Origin: Gautieria morchelliformis
Taxonomy: Eukaryota > Basidiomycota > Agaricomycetes > Gomphales > Gomphaceae
DNA length: 64,000 nt
Direction: 5' to 3'
NCBI GenBank assembly: GCA_015179125.1
Contig: WHVA01000015.1
Coordinates: forward strand, 186,001-250,000
This document shows positions 42,075-53,359 of this stretch, in pieces (the first letter of the stretch is position 1; the number at the start of each line of letters is the position of its first letter). The position numbers and the translations under genes are program-made. Under the pieces are notes generated by a model. That model was not told where the DNA came from and ran no database searches. It worked only from the letters and a program-made list of their open reading frames with translations.

Positions 42075-44560
42075 CCCCGTCCACTAGTCGCATACTGACA
42101 TCCGCCGTGGGGCAGAGGGCTACGGGTCAGGGGAGAAGGGAGGGTTGGGCGCGCGGGATACGAGAAGGTGCATATCTCCATGGTGGAGGACTCGGATACA
42201 TCGCCACCACAGAGCGCGACTCCTCGTCACCTTCACATTCCCGACCCCGACGGGCCGACACAGCCCACGTCCCGTTCTCGCCCCAACCATCATCGCCTTT
42301 GCCTCACCCCACTCCTCACCCCGTCTCACGCACCCGGGGGCACCTCGACGCCCATAGACCTGCAACACCCCACTCATTCCGGATCCCCCCGACATTCCAT
42401 ACCCAGGTGATGCGCAACTAGCCACTTGAACGACTCGTTTTCGCACAGTATGGCGGGCGCGCTAAGGGGCATAGGCGGGGCGGGATTTGGGAGTGACTGC
42501 TGCTGGTGGGGCTGCTGGGAGGGGCGTCGGTATGGGGGTTGTGAGTGACGTGAGGACCGGTGCGGGAGGCGGGTGAAGGTGTCGCGACGACAGCGACCGC
42601 AACCGGTAAGTAGCCTCTTTCTCGCCTTGACTCATTCATCTACTCTTCCCCCTACCCCTTCTCCTCATTTGTCACCTCTTTGCCATTCCTTAGCATCGTC
42701 GTCTCCTTCTCTCCTCTCCCCTCCTCTGTACCACGAGGTACTGACGTGTGCCTTTCGACAGAAATCGGCAGTGGCAGGCGTCCCTCCCTCTTGGAGACGG
42801 GAAGACGTACGTCTTCCCCTGGCCCCGGCTCGCCTGGAGGTCTACAGACATTCTCCCCAATTGCTGCCGGGGCTGCACCGCCGCCATCATGAGCCGCGCG
42901 CCCCCGCCCGGATTCCTTCGCATTGTCGTACTCCCCTACCCCGCGCCCGCGCCAACGGACCGAGTCGCTCCACTCGGCACGGCTGGAACCCCCCCCCCCC
43001 CCCTGCCCGCGAGCGGGAGCGGGATTGCCAGACACGGTCTCGGTGTGCCCTCCTGCTCTCACACTCCCCCCCCCCCCCCCCGAGCATAGCCGCTCCCCCC
43101 TCATCTGGAAGAACCCCCCCCGGGTAGGGGGGCCCTCTCCACGCGCCCCTAGTGCTGCATTCTGCACTCCCCATTCCCCTCGCCTTCTGACTGCGGACTC
43201 CCGCGTCGATGCGTATGCCGAGTCGCCGTCTGCCCACACACAGTACCGCTCAGGCGCAGGCATGTCCGCCCATGGCAACCGTGCGAGCCCGACCATCGAA
43301 ACCTTTGTGCAAAGATGTAACGCAGCCACTGACCAAGGCGCACATCAATGCTCGGCCGCTTTTCCCACAGTCACACCCTTTCACTCCCTCGCGCGATCAG
43401 TACGCATCAACACGCGACAGCATGACAAGCACTCACAGGGGCACGTCCCACACGTATGACGGTGAACGTCGTCACAGGAGAACGAGGCGCAGACGTGCCG
43501 ACGCTGTAGCAGCGGCCCCGCGTACAAACACCACAAACCCGCGCGCGCTGGACTTATGGCAACAAGAACAGCGCACGCGTCTTCGAGAGCACAACGCCCG
43601 CGAAGGGCAGGGCGGCTCGCGAGAACGCGAGGCAGATGAACGTCACCGCGCTGCGAGATGACTGCGCAGACGTAACCACAACCACGACGGCGCACCCGCA
43701 CACACCATCGCAACGCGCGTTCATCTCCCGCAGCACTGTTGCGACCAGCGTCTTCGACACAGCGCACCCGGCCAGACCGCAAAACTAAATATAGTGAGCC
43801 CAAACAGACATTCTGCCCACACTTTATTTAATGGTTCGACCATTTCGTTCACCCCACAATCTATTTCCATAGCGGCACTACTTTAGTTCTGACACATGGC
43901 GTCGTCACCTTTTGTAGGCATTATGTGAGCCCACGCTCGCTCACATTTCAAGTTACCTCATTTTAATAGCCCGATTTGCCTTCGTGAGGCTTGGGCGATC
44001 GATGCTGCGGATTATGGGGAGAGTGCCGCCATCAACGACTTCATCCTAAATGTAGGACCCCTCATCACTGAACTGATGAGTCATCAATGTGTACCAGTAC
44101 ACGTTTATTTCAAGATACTCGCTCCTCGAGTTTCAGCCTTCCGAGAATACGCCCATGCGATCACAGCATCCTTCAAGTTCGTCAGCAGGCTTCTTGACGT
44201 GTCGACGCACCGTATAGTCGGGATCGGCCATTCAGCAGGTACGCACCGATGTGAGTATGAGCCACCTATGCTCAGAGTGAACCCCTGACCCACCTCTTCA
44301 TGAATGAATATGGGCGGCAGATGATTGGTACAGAATGTCCAATAAATTTCCTTTTTCACTCCCTATATTGCTTGAACCACCCTCTTATGTCTGCAGCACT
44401 GGATTCAAAGTAAGGCAAATTCACCGAGGCACTGGGTTCCAAAGCGTGGCGTCGTCGAACCCACGGGCCCTGAGAAGGCTATTTTGTGGTTTCATCAGCA
44501 ACCAGGACATTGGGATCCACGCTGCTCCGCATTATTTGCTGTGAGTGAAAGGTTTCCTAT
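42075..44560 (+). repeat. GC-rich dispersed repeat, copy 2
   Basis: It matches 12,181-14,780 with small indels. It contains C runs of 15 (42,989-43,003) and 16 (43,066-43,081) absent from copy 1. A 150-codon ORF at 43,209-43,661 includes KPLCKDVTQPLTKAHINARP and EHNAREGQGGSRE, which is also readable with breaks in copy 1. It could be a remnant of a real element-encoded protein. No known domain. Confidence 0.7.
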
Positions 44561-44564
44561 CGCT

Positions 44565-45095
44565 ATGTAGTGTATGAATGGATCATTACACCATTTGCTA
44601 GAAGGTCTTAGGACAGCACAGGGAACTAACTTCATGCAAGATAGTCCTCACTTGGCCAGGTCACCAAGCACACCAGGAAAAAAACTCAAATGCTGGTACA
44701 AATAGGTGCATGTCACTGTTTACCATAAGCCAAGCAACAAATAGTGAAAAAAGAGCAAATCCAGTAATAATTTGAAACGATGGCAATGGTGAGGAATCCT
44801 TCCTTTTTTAACAATTTAAGATATCAAGGAAATCATCATTATTACCAATCACAAGAACCTTGAATACTTTTCAACTACAAAGCCTTAACTTTCTGACAAG
44901 CTCGCTCATCAGAATACCCTTCCCAATTCAACCTCACCATTTGATTTCAACCCGGCTGCTCACTCACTAGATGATGGGAGTTCTACCTTAAAGAGGGGAA
45001 TAGCAAAAATGCACAGGACTTACAGCCAGGGTTTACGCAACACCAGCTGACATCATCACTTTGAGCCACTAACCTCACTCCATTGTACTCCAAGC
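44565..45095. other. no gene seen
   Basis: Unique AT-rich sequence without repeats or ORFs of note between the GC-rich repeat and a decayed LINE. Confidence 0.4.
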
Positions 45096-45099
45096 TGCT

Positions 45100-46840
45100 T
45101 CACTGCTTGACACTGAGCAGGTCTGAGCTGACATCCTTGCTAACCTTGCCTTGGATCCAATAGCCAAGCTGCACCTTGGCTTGACCGATGATCACAGATG
45201 TACTGCAGATCATGAGGGCTTCCTTAAGCTTGACAACCAAACTTATGTTCCAGTGGCACAAGACCTTTGACTTTGCATCCTCTAATACAAAAACAACCAC
45301 ATCCTCTGAGGCCACTTTGGGGTCAACATGCCCTTGGAGCTGATCCAGCAAGACTACACTTGGCCGGTTTAGATATCCTCTCGCGGCCTTCTTTGCTTCC
45401 TTGTCTGCTCGCTCGTTGCCTGCCACGCCCTCGTGTCCTGGTACCCACCTCATCAGTATTGTCATTCCCGGTTGCTGCTGCACGACTCCTTCGATTTGTC
45501 TATGGAGGGCATTGATAAGATACTGCCATGGCACCAACTTCTCCTTTCTCGTGGTGAGGATTGCCGCCTGGTTGATGGTAGCAATGATGTATCTTCATCC
45601 CCTCTCCATGTTGAGCAGCTTGGCGCCCATTGCAGCTCCTTCCAGTTCGGCCTCAAAGGCCGTGTGCTCTTGGTCTGTGCCCATGTACAGCTGGACAGCC
45701 AGAATCTCTCTCCCCCTTCTGTATAGCACCACCGCCACTCCTACCCCGCCCTCTATGCTCGAGCCGTCCGAGTATACCATGATGTCTGCAGACTCCGCCT
45801 CTATTTCCTCGATCGCCTGGTCTTTGTTGCGGGCGATTCGAGTCCTGAACGTGGGGACCATTTGGGACCGTGAACAACGGTATGTATCTTCTCCATTCTG
45901 TGCGGTTGAATTCTGGAGGCATGCAGGATCTCATGGAGGGGTGTTCGGTGCCTTTTGACGTATTGTTCGGCTGCCCTACGGGCCTTCATCACGAGTGGGT
46001 GGGTGTCAGGTAGGCAAGCCAGGCGCACCACTGCTCTGTGTATCACTTTTGCAAACAGCAGTGGGAATGGTAGTAGGTTGGCGTGTGCGTCAAGTGGCTG
46101 TCGTTTTCATGGCTCCTGTTATGGTAAGTGCCGCCTGCCGTTGAACTTGCACTAGCTTGTTGATTTGTCCCTTGGTCCCCTTGGTGCACTCAGATTCTGG
46201 AACGAGGAAGATGTCAGCCGCATAGAGCATTTGATGAGATTGCCACCGCCAGATAGTATTTTTGCATGTGCTTAGCTGTAGCCCCTCTTGTCTGCTTTGT
46301 CATTCTCTTGTACTGATTGACATACGCATCGCCTTTCTTGAGTGCATAGTGTACCTGTTTCCTGAACTGCAGCTCTTGGTCCATGATGACGCCAAGGAAC
46401 TTGTGTGTCTCTGTGGGTTTGACGATGTGCTGGCCTATTTTGATGGAGGGTCTCGTCACTGGTGTGGTTCTTCTGGGTCTTGTAAGATCTTTTTCTCACC
46501 GCCTGGTGAGTCCCATCAAACCGAACTTCTCCACTGCGAACTTGCAGTCGTGGTCTTGTGCCCAGTCCAGCGTGCCCGTCGGTCTCACCATGATGTCGGA
46601 CAGCTTGCTGAAAGCCTCTGCCAGGTCGGATCCTACCGCGCTGATGGTAGTGTCGTCGACGAACCCAATGGAGTCCTCACCTTTCGCACGCTGTATGGCT
46701 TCTATGAGGTTGCTGTTGTAGAATTGGTAGACTATGGCAGATAAAGGGCACCCTTGGTCCATTCCTTGGGTTATCTGTCTTGGTGCTGTAGTGTAATCAT
46801 CGAAGCTTAGCGTGGTGACCCATCCCTCCACTTTTCTGTG
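45100..46840 (-). mobile_element. truncated LINE: RT C-terminal part and RNase H, decayed
   Basis: Minus-strand pieces read, in order, GMDQGCPLSAIVYQFYNSNL and the catalytic GFVDDTT (about 46,650), SIKIGQHIVKP...HKFLGVIMDQEL, YVKRHRTPLHE, and RNase H (MVYSDGSSIEGGVGVAVVLY, FEAELEGAAMGAKLL, RWVPGHEGVAGNERADKEAK). These match the LINE at 51.5-60.5 kb piece by piece, with frameshifts and indels between them. ORF1, endonuclease and most of the RT palm are absent, and no poly(A) tail is visible. It is an inactive fragment. Confidence 0.88.
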
Positions 46841-46859
46841 TATCCAGCTAGTGTACTCA

Positions 46860-47290
46860 GCTGGTATCCCTCTCCAACATTAGATTCTTTGGCAAGGAGT
46901 ATTGCAAGATGTGCACGACTTGTATCCAAAGCAAGCCTCAATGTCACAAGCCTTATGGTCTCCTTAAACAACTCCCCATTCCTGAGAAGCCTTGGAATTC
47001 CATCTCCATGGATTTCATTGACCAACTCCCACCTTTGTCTGAGTTTACCCCTATTCTAATGATTGTTGACGGCTTCACTAAGCAGATTCTCTTCATCCTC
47101 CATGTCTCCTCCAAGCACAGAGTCCCCTCACATGTCACCTCAAATAGGGGCTCTCCCACTTCCAGTGATCTCTGGAGAAAGCCATGGACATGAAGTTGCA
47201 TTTCACCTTGGGCTATCATATTGAGTGTGATGGTCAGACCAAGTGTGCTAATCAGACACTTAGGAGAAGATGTATCAATCCTGAAACTGT
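46860..47290 (+). pseudogene. gypsy integrase fragment
   Basis: The plus strand reads CTTCIQSKPQCHKPYGLLKQ, then PEKPWNSISMDFIDQLPP, LHVSSKHRVPSHVTSNRGS and, after a frameshift, KAMDMKLHFTLGYHIECDGQ. This is the end of an integrase zinc finger and the catalytic core with an internal deletion. Asp in VTSDRGS is replaced by Asn. It abuts the 5' edge of the LINE fragment at about 46,840. Confidence 0.85.
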
Positions 47291-47406
47291 GGCTTTGTAA
47301 GGAACCAAGACCATGTTGCATCAGATCATCTTGCAATGTTTGAGGAACCAGCTGTGTTGCAACAGGGCCCAGCTGCCATCAGTGGTTTTTAAGCAAAGAG
47401 GGGTGT

Positions 47407-47745
47407 GTGGATGGGAACTCTGGTGTTTGCTGCAAGGTGATGATTGAACACATTGATAGCACCGCAGTCACATGTGGAGTCAGAAACATTGATGTCTGCT
47501 CCATCTCAGCCGGTTGGTTTGGAGCAAGGGATGTGAAAAGAGATGAAAGGAAGGTTGCTACCAGTGACACTGCATCGAATAGAAGTGGAACAGGTTACAT
47601 TCTGCTTGGGATCAAAGGCTCTGTTGATTACAAGTTCTCCCAGGTGGCAGCAGGACCAGAAGGCTATGCAGGTAACAACGAAAATGGTGGTGTCAAATGT
47701 GTCTGTGAGGTCAAGATGGTTATGGAGTGCCTGCAGATGTCATAG
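47407..47745 (+). CDS. unrecognised ORF (112 aa)
   Basis: The ORF is Cys/Val/Gly-rich (VTCGVRNIDVCSISAGWFGA, YILLGIKGSVDYKFSQVAAG). It has no domain I recognise, no introns modelled and no repeat copies in the window. It may be spurious. A second ORF at 48,001-48,486 includes AEFGNPHLSQEDFNAENLED and is equally unplaced; its end overlaps an LTR relative. Confidence 0.2.
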   Translation: MDGNSGVCCKVMIEHIDSTAVTCGVRNIDVCSISAGWFGARDVKRDERKVATSDTASNRSGTGYILLGIKGSVDYKFSQVAAGPEGYAGNNENGGVKCVCEVKMVMECLQMS

Positions 47746-48289
47746 AGTGACAGGGGCTTGTTTTGAGAGATGTGAAGAGTTTATAAACCTGTTGAGTTTT
47801 GAGAGTGTACTCAGTCTTATTTTACATTTCAGGTATTAAGGGTATGTAAGACATTGATCATGACATAAAAATGGCTAATTTCAGCTGCTATATGGTATGA
47901 AGCCAAGCATTTCTCCTATCTTGGGCTGGCTTCAGAACAGGTATCTTCTCAGCAAGTTAAGAAGAAAGACATGTGACCGTACCAACAGCGCACATACAGC
48001 TTGTCAACAATTATCATCTGCCACTTTCACCTAACTCTCAAAGAGAGACACAGTCAACTTAACAGCCCTATATTACCCTCTCTTTCATTCACCAGCTTCC
48101 ATGCAGCCAGACAAAGTGTTCACAATGATATAGTGGCTGAATTTGGGAACCCTCACTTGAGTCAGGAGGATTTTAATGCTGAGAATTTGGAGGACAATGT
48201 GGTTGATCAGGGAGGCCAGCAGTCACCTGAAGAGGCTGGGTCAGCTGGGATAGAGTCGGATGAGTTTCCTTATGTGACTGGGTGTCCTG

Positions 48290-48815
48290 GAGATGTAGAA
48301 ATTGTAGTAACTCGGTTTGGGCAAGTAGGAAGTTATATGCCAGATATGAACGATGGGACTTGCAGGAGATTAATAAACTATTTAATGTTCTCCTCAGTGA
48401 TAGTCAACACTTGTAATATAAAGGAATGCTACCTATTTAATGTTCTACATGTTTTTCAGTTTCATACTATGAAAGTACACTATTAAACTCACCTCCTCAG
48501 TGATAGTCAACACTGAGGAGGGGAGGCTGCGCATGGGCTTGTTTCACTCGCATATACGAAGTTCCGGCACTTTAAGCGCCCATAGAACGTAACACGTTAG
48601 TGAACAGCCGCAGCTCAAAAAGGAAACTTGTCCACAACCACCCACAAAGGGTGGGTTGGACAGAACATGAAAAAAGAGTAGTAATACAGCCTCGAAAAAA
48701 TCAAGGAAAATTGTGACAGGCATAGAATGAATGTCAGCATAGTTTCAGGTCAAAATCGAAAGAAAGAACAACAGAAATGTTAGGTTTGAAGTCTGGTGCA
48801 CATATTCACCCAACA
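48290..48815 (-). repeat. divergent copy of the copia LTR (family of 56.8-58.2 kb)
   Basis: On the minus strand it begins TGTTGGGTGAATATGTGCACC at 48,815, close to TGTTGGGTGCAT...GCTCCTGCACC of the copia LTR. It then shows GGGCGCTTAAAGTGCCGG, TGCGCAGCCTCCCC and the hairpin CCTCCTCAGTG...CACTGAGGAGG (48,491-48,520), all parallel to the copia LTR (CTCTCTCAGTGA...TCACTGAGAGAG). The 3' limit is vague. Confidence 0.55.
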
Positions 48816-48819
48816 GAAA

Positions 48820-50840
48820 TGACTGGGCCAAGCATCTCCAGTGAGCAGTTAGCATCTCCTTCAGGCACAGATTAATGGTTTGGTAGGCTCTGGAAGAACA
48901 GCAGAGGCTTAATGACAGCATCCAAGCTAATGCATCATAGCCACAATTCCAATACAAACCCCCTAGCAGAGCGACATGCAGCAACTTAAAGCAACCTACC
49001 TTTTTAATCTATTGCAGCACTTGGAAATTGCTCCCCATAGAAGATGTGGCTATCTGCTCACACTGGCCAACCCATACCATCAGAAACATATATATTCTGT
49101 GCTGTTTCAAATTTGACTTCATTCATGATTTATTAGTACTGTGCTTTGTGTGAAATATTGTTCATGTTTTGCTGCTGGGAATCAGTGAACTGTGTGCAGA
49201 TTCAAGTATTGCATCCTAAGAAATATGCAGGGAGGGCCCCAGGAAATGAACTGCATGTAGTGTGTGCCTGGGATACTGATCTGGTGTGAAGTACATGTTC
49301 AGTTATGTTAGTCACATTCTTACACATTGAGCCTTCTTACATCAGGGCTCAGCATACATCACTGTCAACTAACATCCAACATGTGTGGTCACGGCTAACA
49401 GGATTACAAATAAGTGCTATACATGAGAAGACCATATATGGTTACTGTGCCATGCAAGACAAAGTTGTAACTCTGCTGGCAGCCACTGATTGAAATGATA
49501 GTATTCCTGGGTAATAACTTCTAAATCATGCTCTTAAACTAGCAGTCATGCAGTTGAAGTCATCTCTCTGCATGTCAATCTTGGGGTGCTCAGGTGGCAC
49601 ACCGTCAGCACTGATCATATCACTTAGAATGCTTGTTGTCTTCATATTGTAGGCAATTCATGAGGAGATAGTCAGGGTGATTTGCATACAGCTACTTATT
49701 GACAATAGTTACCCCTCATGGGAAGCCCTCAATACCTGATTCCACATTGACAGAGGGTCTGGTATGCAATGTGCTTGAGGCCTATCTGGGCAGAGGGCTG
49801 GTGCGAGTGCCAATGTTTGGATTGTGATGTTTATGCATTTGAGATTACACCCCTGGGAGTTGTATTTGTCAGGAGGCGCCAGGCTTGTATGTATTGAGCA
49901 GTTCTAAGCCACCAATTACTGTTGCAAAAATGCCTATTCCATTATTGCACTACCTGATCCCAACACATCCCAACACCTATACCGCTTCATGCCTTACACA
50001 CTCGCTCAAACCACCACAACTGATCGTTCTAACATCCACACTTATCTACATGAGCCCACACTTTCCTATGCCAATCATCACATGTACAACCCGTGGAACT
50101 AGCCCTGACCCAAAGCAGAAACCCGAGCCCGAGGGATTCTGATCCATGGAGTGGCACACCGATCGTTTCATCACATACGGACTTTTCTTTCCCTGTTCCC
50201 TTCCACATGTCCACATTCCATGATCACTTCTACTTTCTGATTCCCAGTACATACGAACCACCTGCTATTCGATAGATCATCCCTACTGCAGTAACCGGCA
50301 CCATAACCCCCGTATCTCACTTACACACCCCTTTTCGCTGGTAGCCACTTTCATCTGTCATAACTGATCCCACGCACAGTTAAATCGCTGTCTTGTATGA
50401 AGTGGAATCCCCAGTCAATTAGAACACATTTATCTTGGAAGCTATTGAACGTCTTACTGCGCATACATTGTGCAACCACTACTAGAGATACACACATACA
50501 GTGTATACTTGATCCCTCTATCTTCTACTCGATTCGACTTCTATTCGAAGTCTGGATTACACTGCTACCTAAAATCTCTGTCAACAAACTCTTGATCTTT
50601 CTCAATTACAATTACAGCTGTTTGATTACCTAAGTAACCTTGTTGATAATAGTCACTGTCAGAGGTATTCAGAGACAAATTGAGAAAATGCAGGCCCATT
50701 GATCTTACACCTTAAGGGATTTCTTGGCATAAATATAAGCAGAAACGCCTAACAGATCAATGTATGAATTTGTGAACCAGCTAGATTGCAGTTTTCCAAA
50801 CTGACCTGTACAGTACTATATCCAGTGAAATGAATGTATG
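48820..50840. other. no supported gene
   Basis: Short ORFs only. The C-rich plus strand at 49,910-50,300 yields Pro/Thr-rich translations that look non-coding. The region is downstream of the membrane-protein gene that follows. Confidence 0.4.
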
Positions 50841-51491
50841 CTATTTATACAAAGTCTGTGCAGGGACATACCACCTCAGCAATAATGGCACCAAGAATGA
50901 GCAGCCCAAGAACAACCAAACTCTTTTATTCTGAAGGGAAATAGCACAGGCAAGAGCTAGCAGAAGGCCTAGATAACAAAATGTGTTCAACCTTCTGCCT
51001 GAGAAGTATATGGGTATAATCACCCCAATCATAGCAGGAACACCCAAAGCATCTCCAGATGAACTATATTATTGCATGCTTCTTCATAAGGAATGAAGCC
51101 CATACTAGATACTTGTTAAATTCAGTAAGGGTGTTACACATGAGAACCTTAGTAATCACCTCGAGGGATATGTTGGACAGATTGAAATATGTAGCAATAA
51201 GAATCAAAACCAAAGGCAGATAACGAGCAAGCATATACAGAATTGTGCCGATTTTGATGTCCTTGCACCATATCTCCGATGGCAGTGTGAGAAAAGTGTT
51301 GTGAGCAGTGCTGTGTAACAAGCTATGTAAATTGTGGAATTAGACGGGACATTACGCATACCAAGCACTGCAAAGGCGACAGTTGATCGTAAAGCTAGTT
51401 CAGGTAAGTTCTTCTGCATCTCACTGACTGCAGTAAGTACGTAATTGTCTGATTGTAACTGGATAAAGCTGAGGGGTCCGTCTGAGCCATG
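50841..51491 (-). pseudogene. DUF6533-like fungal membrane protein, disrupted
   Basis: The minus strand starts MAQTDPSALSSYNQTIT at 51,491. Further pieces in shifting frames read LRSTVAFAVLG, FLTLPSEIWCKDIKIGTILY-MLARYLPLVLIL, and hydrophobic stretches ending FLGCSFLVPLLLRWYV. The TLPSEI-W...K-L-RYLP pattern with hydrophobic helices resembles the N-terminal region of basidiomycete DUF6533 proteins. Introns are likely, but I could not make the phases agree, so it may be decayed. A LINE insertion separates its ATG from an upstream TATA box. Confidence 0.45.
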
Positions 51492-51636
51492 GTACAAGAA
51501 AGAAAAAAATGGGATGCAGACGAGGGACTAAGTGCAATGTTGATGCCTACCACCACACCCAAAAAACCCAAGAACACTTTTTCTACACACATGCTAGCCC
51601 AACCTCATGCTAGCACATCGCTGACTATAGCCAGCG

Positions 51637-52673
51637 GTGACGCCGAGCTTCCCTGAAAAAGAAGCCACAAAAACGATGCCTCCAAGTGTTGATCCCCAGG
51701 TGCCCACCACGTCACAATTGCGCACGAGAGCAGGCACCACACAGCAAGCCAGTAACAAAACTAGATCAGAGCTGTTAGAGCCGAATACGTCAGTGAAAAC
51801 AAGACAACAAGCAAGGCAGTGCCTAGACAAACACAGGTACTACGCGAAGGACAACGCGTTGTCGACAGAGCAACTAAGCTACGCAATACTGTCACTTGCA
51901 CACAACGTCAGCGGCAAAACTCGGCAGGAGGGAGTGAGAGCAGTGGCCATCTTGATGATGGAAGAAGCGGCGAGAGCGGCAGGAGCGACAGTTTACAACA
52001 TGTCGAAAAATGCCTAGAGACGACTTTGATTAAGATAGAAGCAGCCGCAGACAGGGCGAAGGAGGCGACGGAGGTAGTGGAGGAAGCTACAGAATGGGTC
52101 AGGAACATAATAGAGCATTTAAATAACATGGGAGGACAGAGAGAATGGCAACGGGGAAGTGGAGCAAGAGGGGCTACATATGCAGCAGCGCTGAAAGGTA
52201 ACGTACCTTTATCACACATGAATAACCTGGCAAAAGCAAAAGCAAAAGTGAGGCAAATACTAATTGACGGAGACATGCAATGGGAACAGGACCAGCTGAA
52301 CAGGCTCACGGAGCAGGAGCTGGTAGCGAAGGCAAACGAAGCAATAAGCAATCTCGAGCCAGATCAAGAATGAATTGACATAAGCTTTATTGGAGCCAAG
52401 AAGCTAGTGAATGGAGGAGTGGTGCTCGACATGGAAACAGAGGAGGTGGCGAAGTGGGTGCAAGCGAACAAAAGGACGTTCCTAAGCAAATTCAGCAGAA
52501 CGGCAATGATAAAAGACAGGGTGCTATCAGTGATAGTGGAGTACGTACCGCTGAGTCACTCACCTGAGGCCATGGCAGAGATGAGAAATATTCAGAGCGA
52601 TTCGAAGCTGCCCAATGGAGCCCTACTCTCAACCCAATGGATAAAGCCTGCCCACAGGAGGACGGCGGGACAG
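51637..52673 (+). pseudogene. LINE ORF1 (gag-like), frameshifted
   Basis: It begins MPPSVDPQVPTTSQLRTRAG (Met at about 51,676). The frame shifts near 52,010 into LETTLIKIEAAADRAKEATE, a coiled coil. Conserved ORF1 blocks follow: YAAALKGNVPLSHMNNLAKA and LTEQELVAKANEA, then a TGA at 52,371. The RNA-binding-like segment FIGAKKLVNGGVVLDM...VEYVPLSHSPEAMAE...TQWIKPAHRR comes after the stop. The expected CCHC knuckles are lost at the junction with a gypsy LTR at about 52,676. Confidence 0.75.
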
Positions 52674-52675
52674 TG

Positions 52676-53359
52676 ATCGGCACACATGCCCTTCGCCGTC
52701 AGTGCAGGAAATGGTTCGAAGGCTAAGGTAATGACGATGAAGTATGGGAACTCACCAGTGGTATGATAATTGAACTGGAGAATATACATGCGAATGTAAA
52801 CTACTTATATCGAATGCTCGTAAGGTATCAGCGAATAGGAAAGAGGCCGTTGTGAGTCAGGGTTGGATAGGGGTGTGCGGTCATGATACTAGGTAGATGG
52901 AATAAACATACAATAGAGTGAGGGGAGAATGCGAACATGAAACGACGGAGAATAAAGGGAGCGAAGGCATTTATGGACAAAACCATGTCTTGGGACCCGC
53001 ATACATGCTACCCTGCATGGACTCTTCGTTTACTGGATTGATCCCGCACGACCTATAGAAGAGACATCCTGCGATCACACCTTGGCCATACGAACACCCA
53101 ATGGGGTTGGATTAAGAAGATGATGGGGTTAATGATGAGCCATCATGCCGGGTGAATGGTATCGCTCATATTCAATGGCGTGCCTGCTGACGAAATGCGC
53201 GAGCAGCGGATAGCGGTTCGGAGAATGGGGCGAACAGCGGGTAGAGTGGACGTAGAGGGGAAGTGGTCGGTAGGTGCGGCGAACTCTGGCGAAGATGCTA
53301 GGGAGTGACGAGGGGGAACATGGAGGTAGCGCGGTAGGAGAAATAAACCGGTCATGACA
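52676..53359 (-). repeat. gypsy LTR (inverted partner of 27.3-29.1 kb)
   Basis: On the minus strand it starts TGTCATGACCGGTTTATTTC at 53,359. It matches the 27,296-29,130 LTR with the hAT insert removed (CAGCAGGCACGCC, TTCGATATAAGTAGTTTAC, CCACTGGTGAGTTCCCATAC, CATTACCTTAGCCTTCG). It continues into the primer-binding-site side at about 52,690. It ends one copia ORF and borders the LINE ORF1. No matching target duplication was found, so it marks a rearranged junction. Confidence 0.75.
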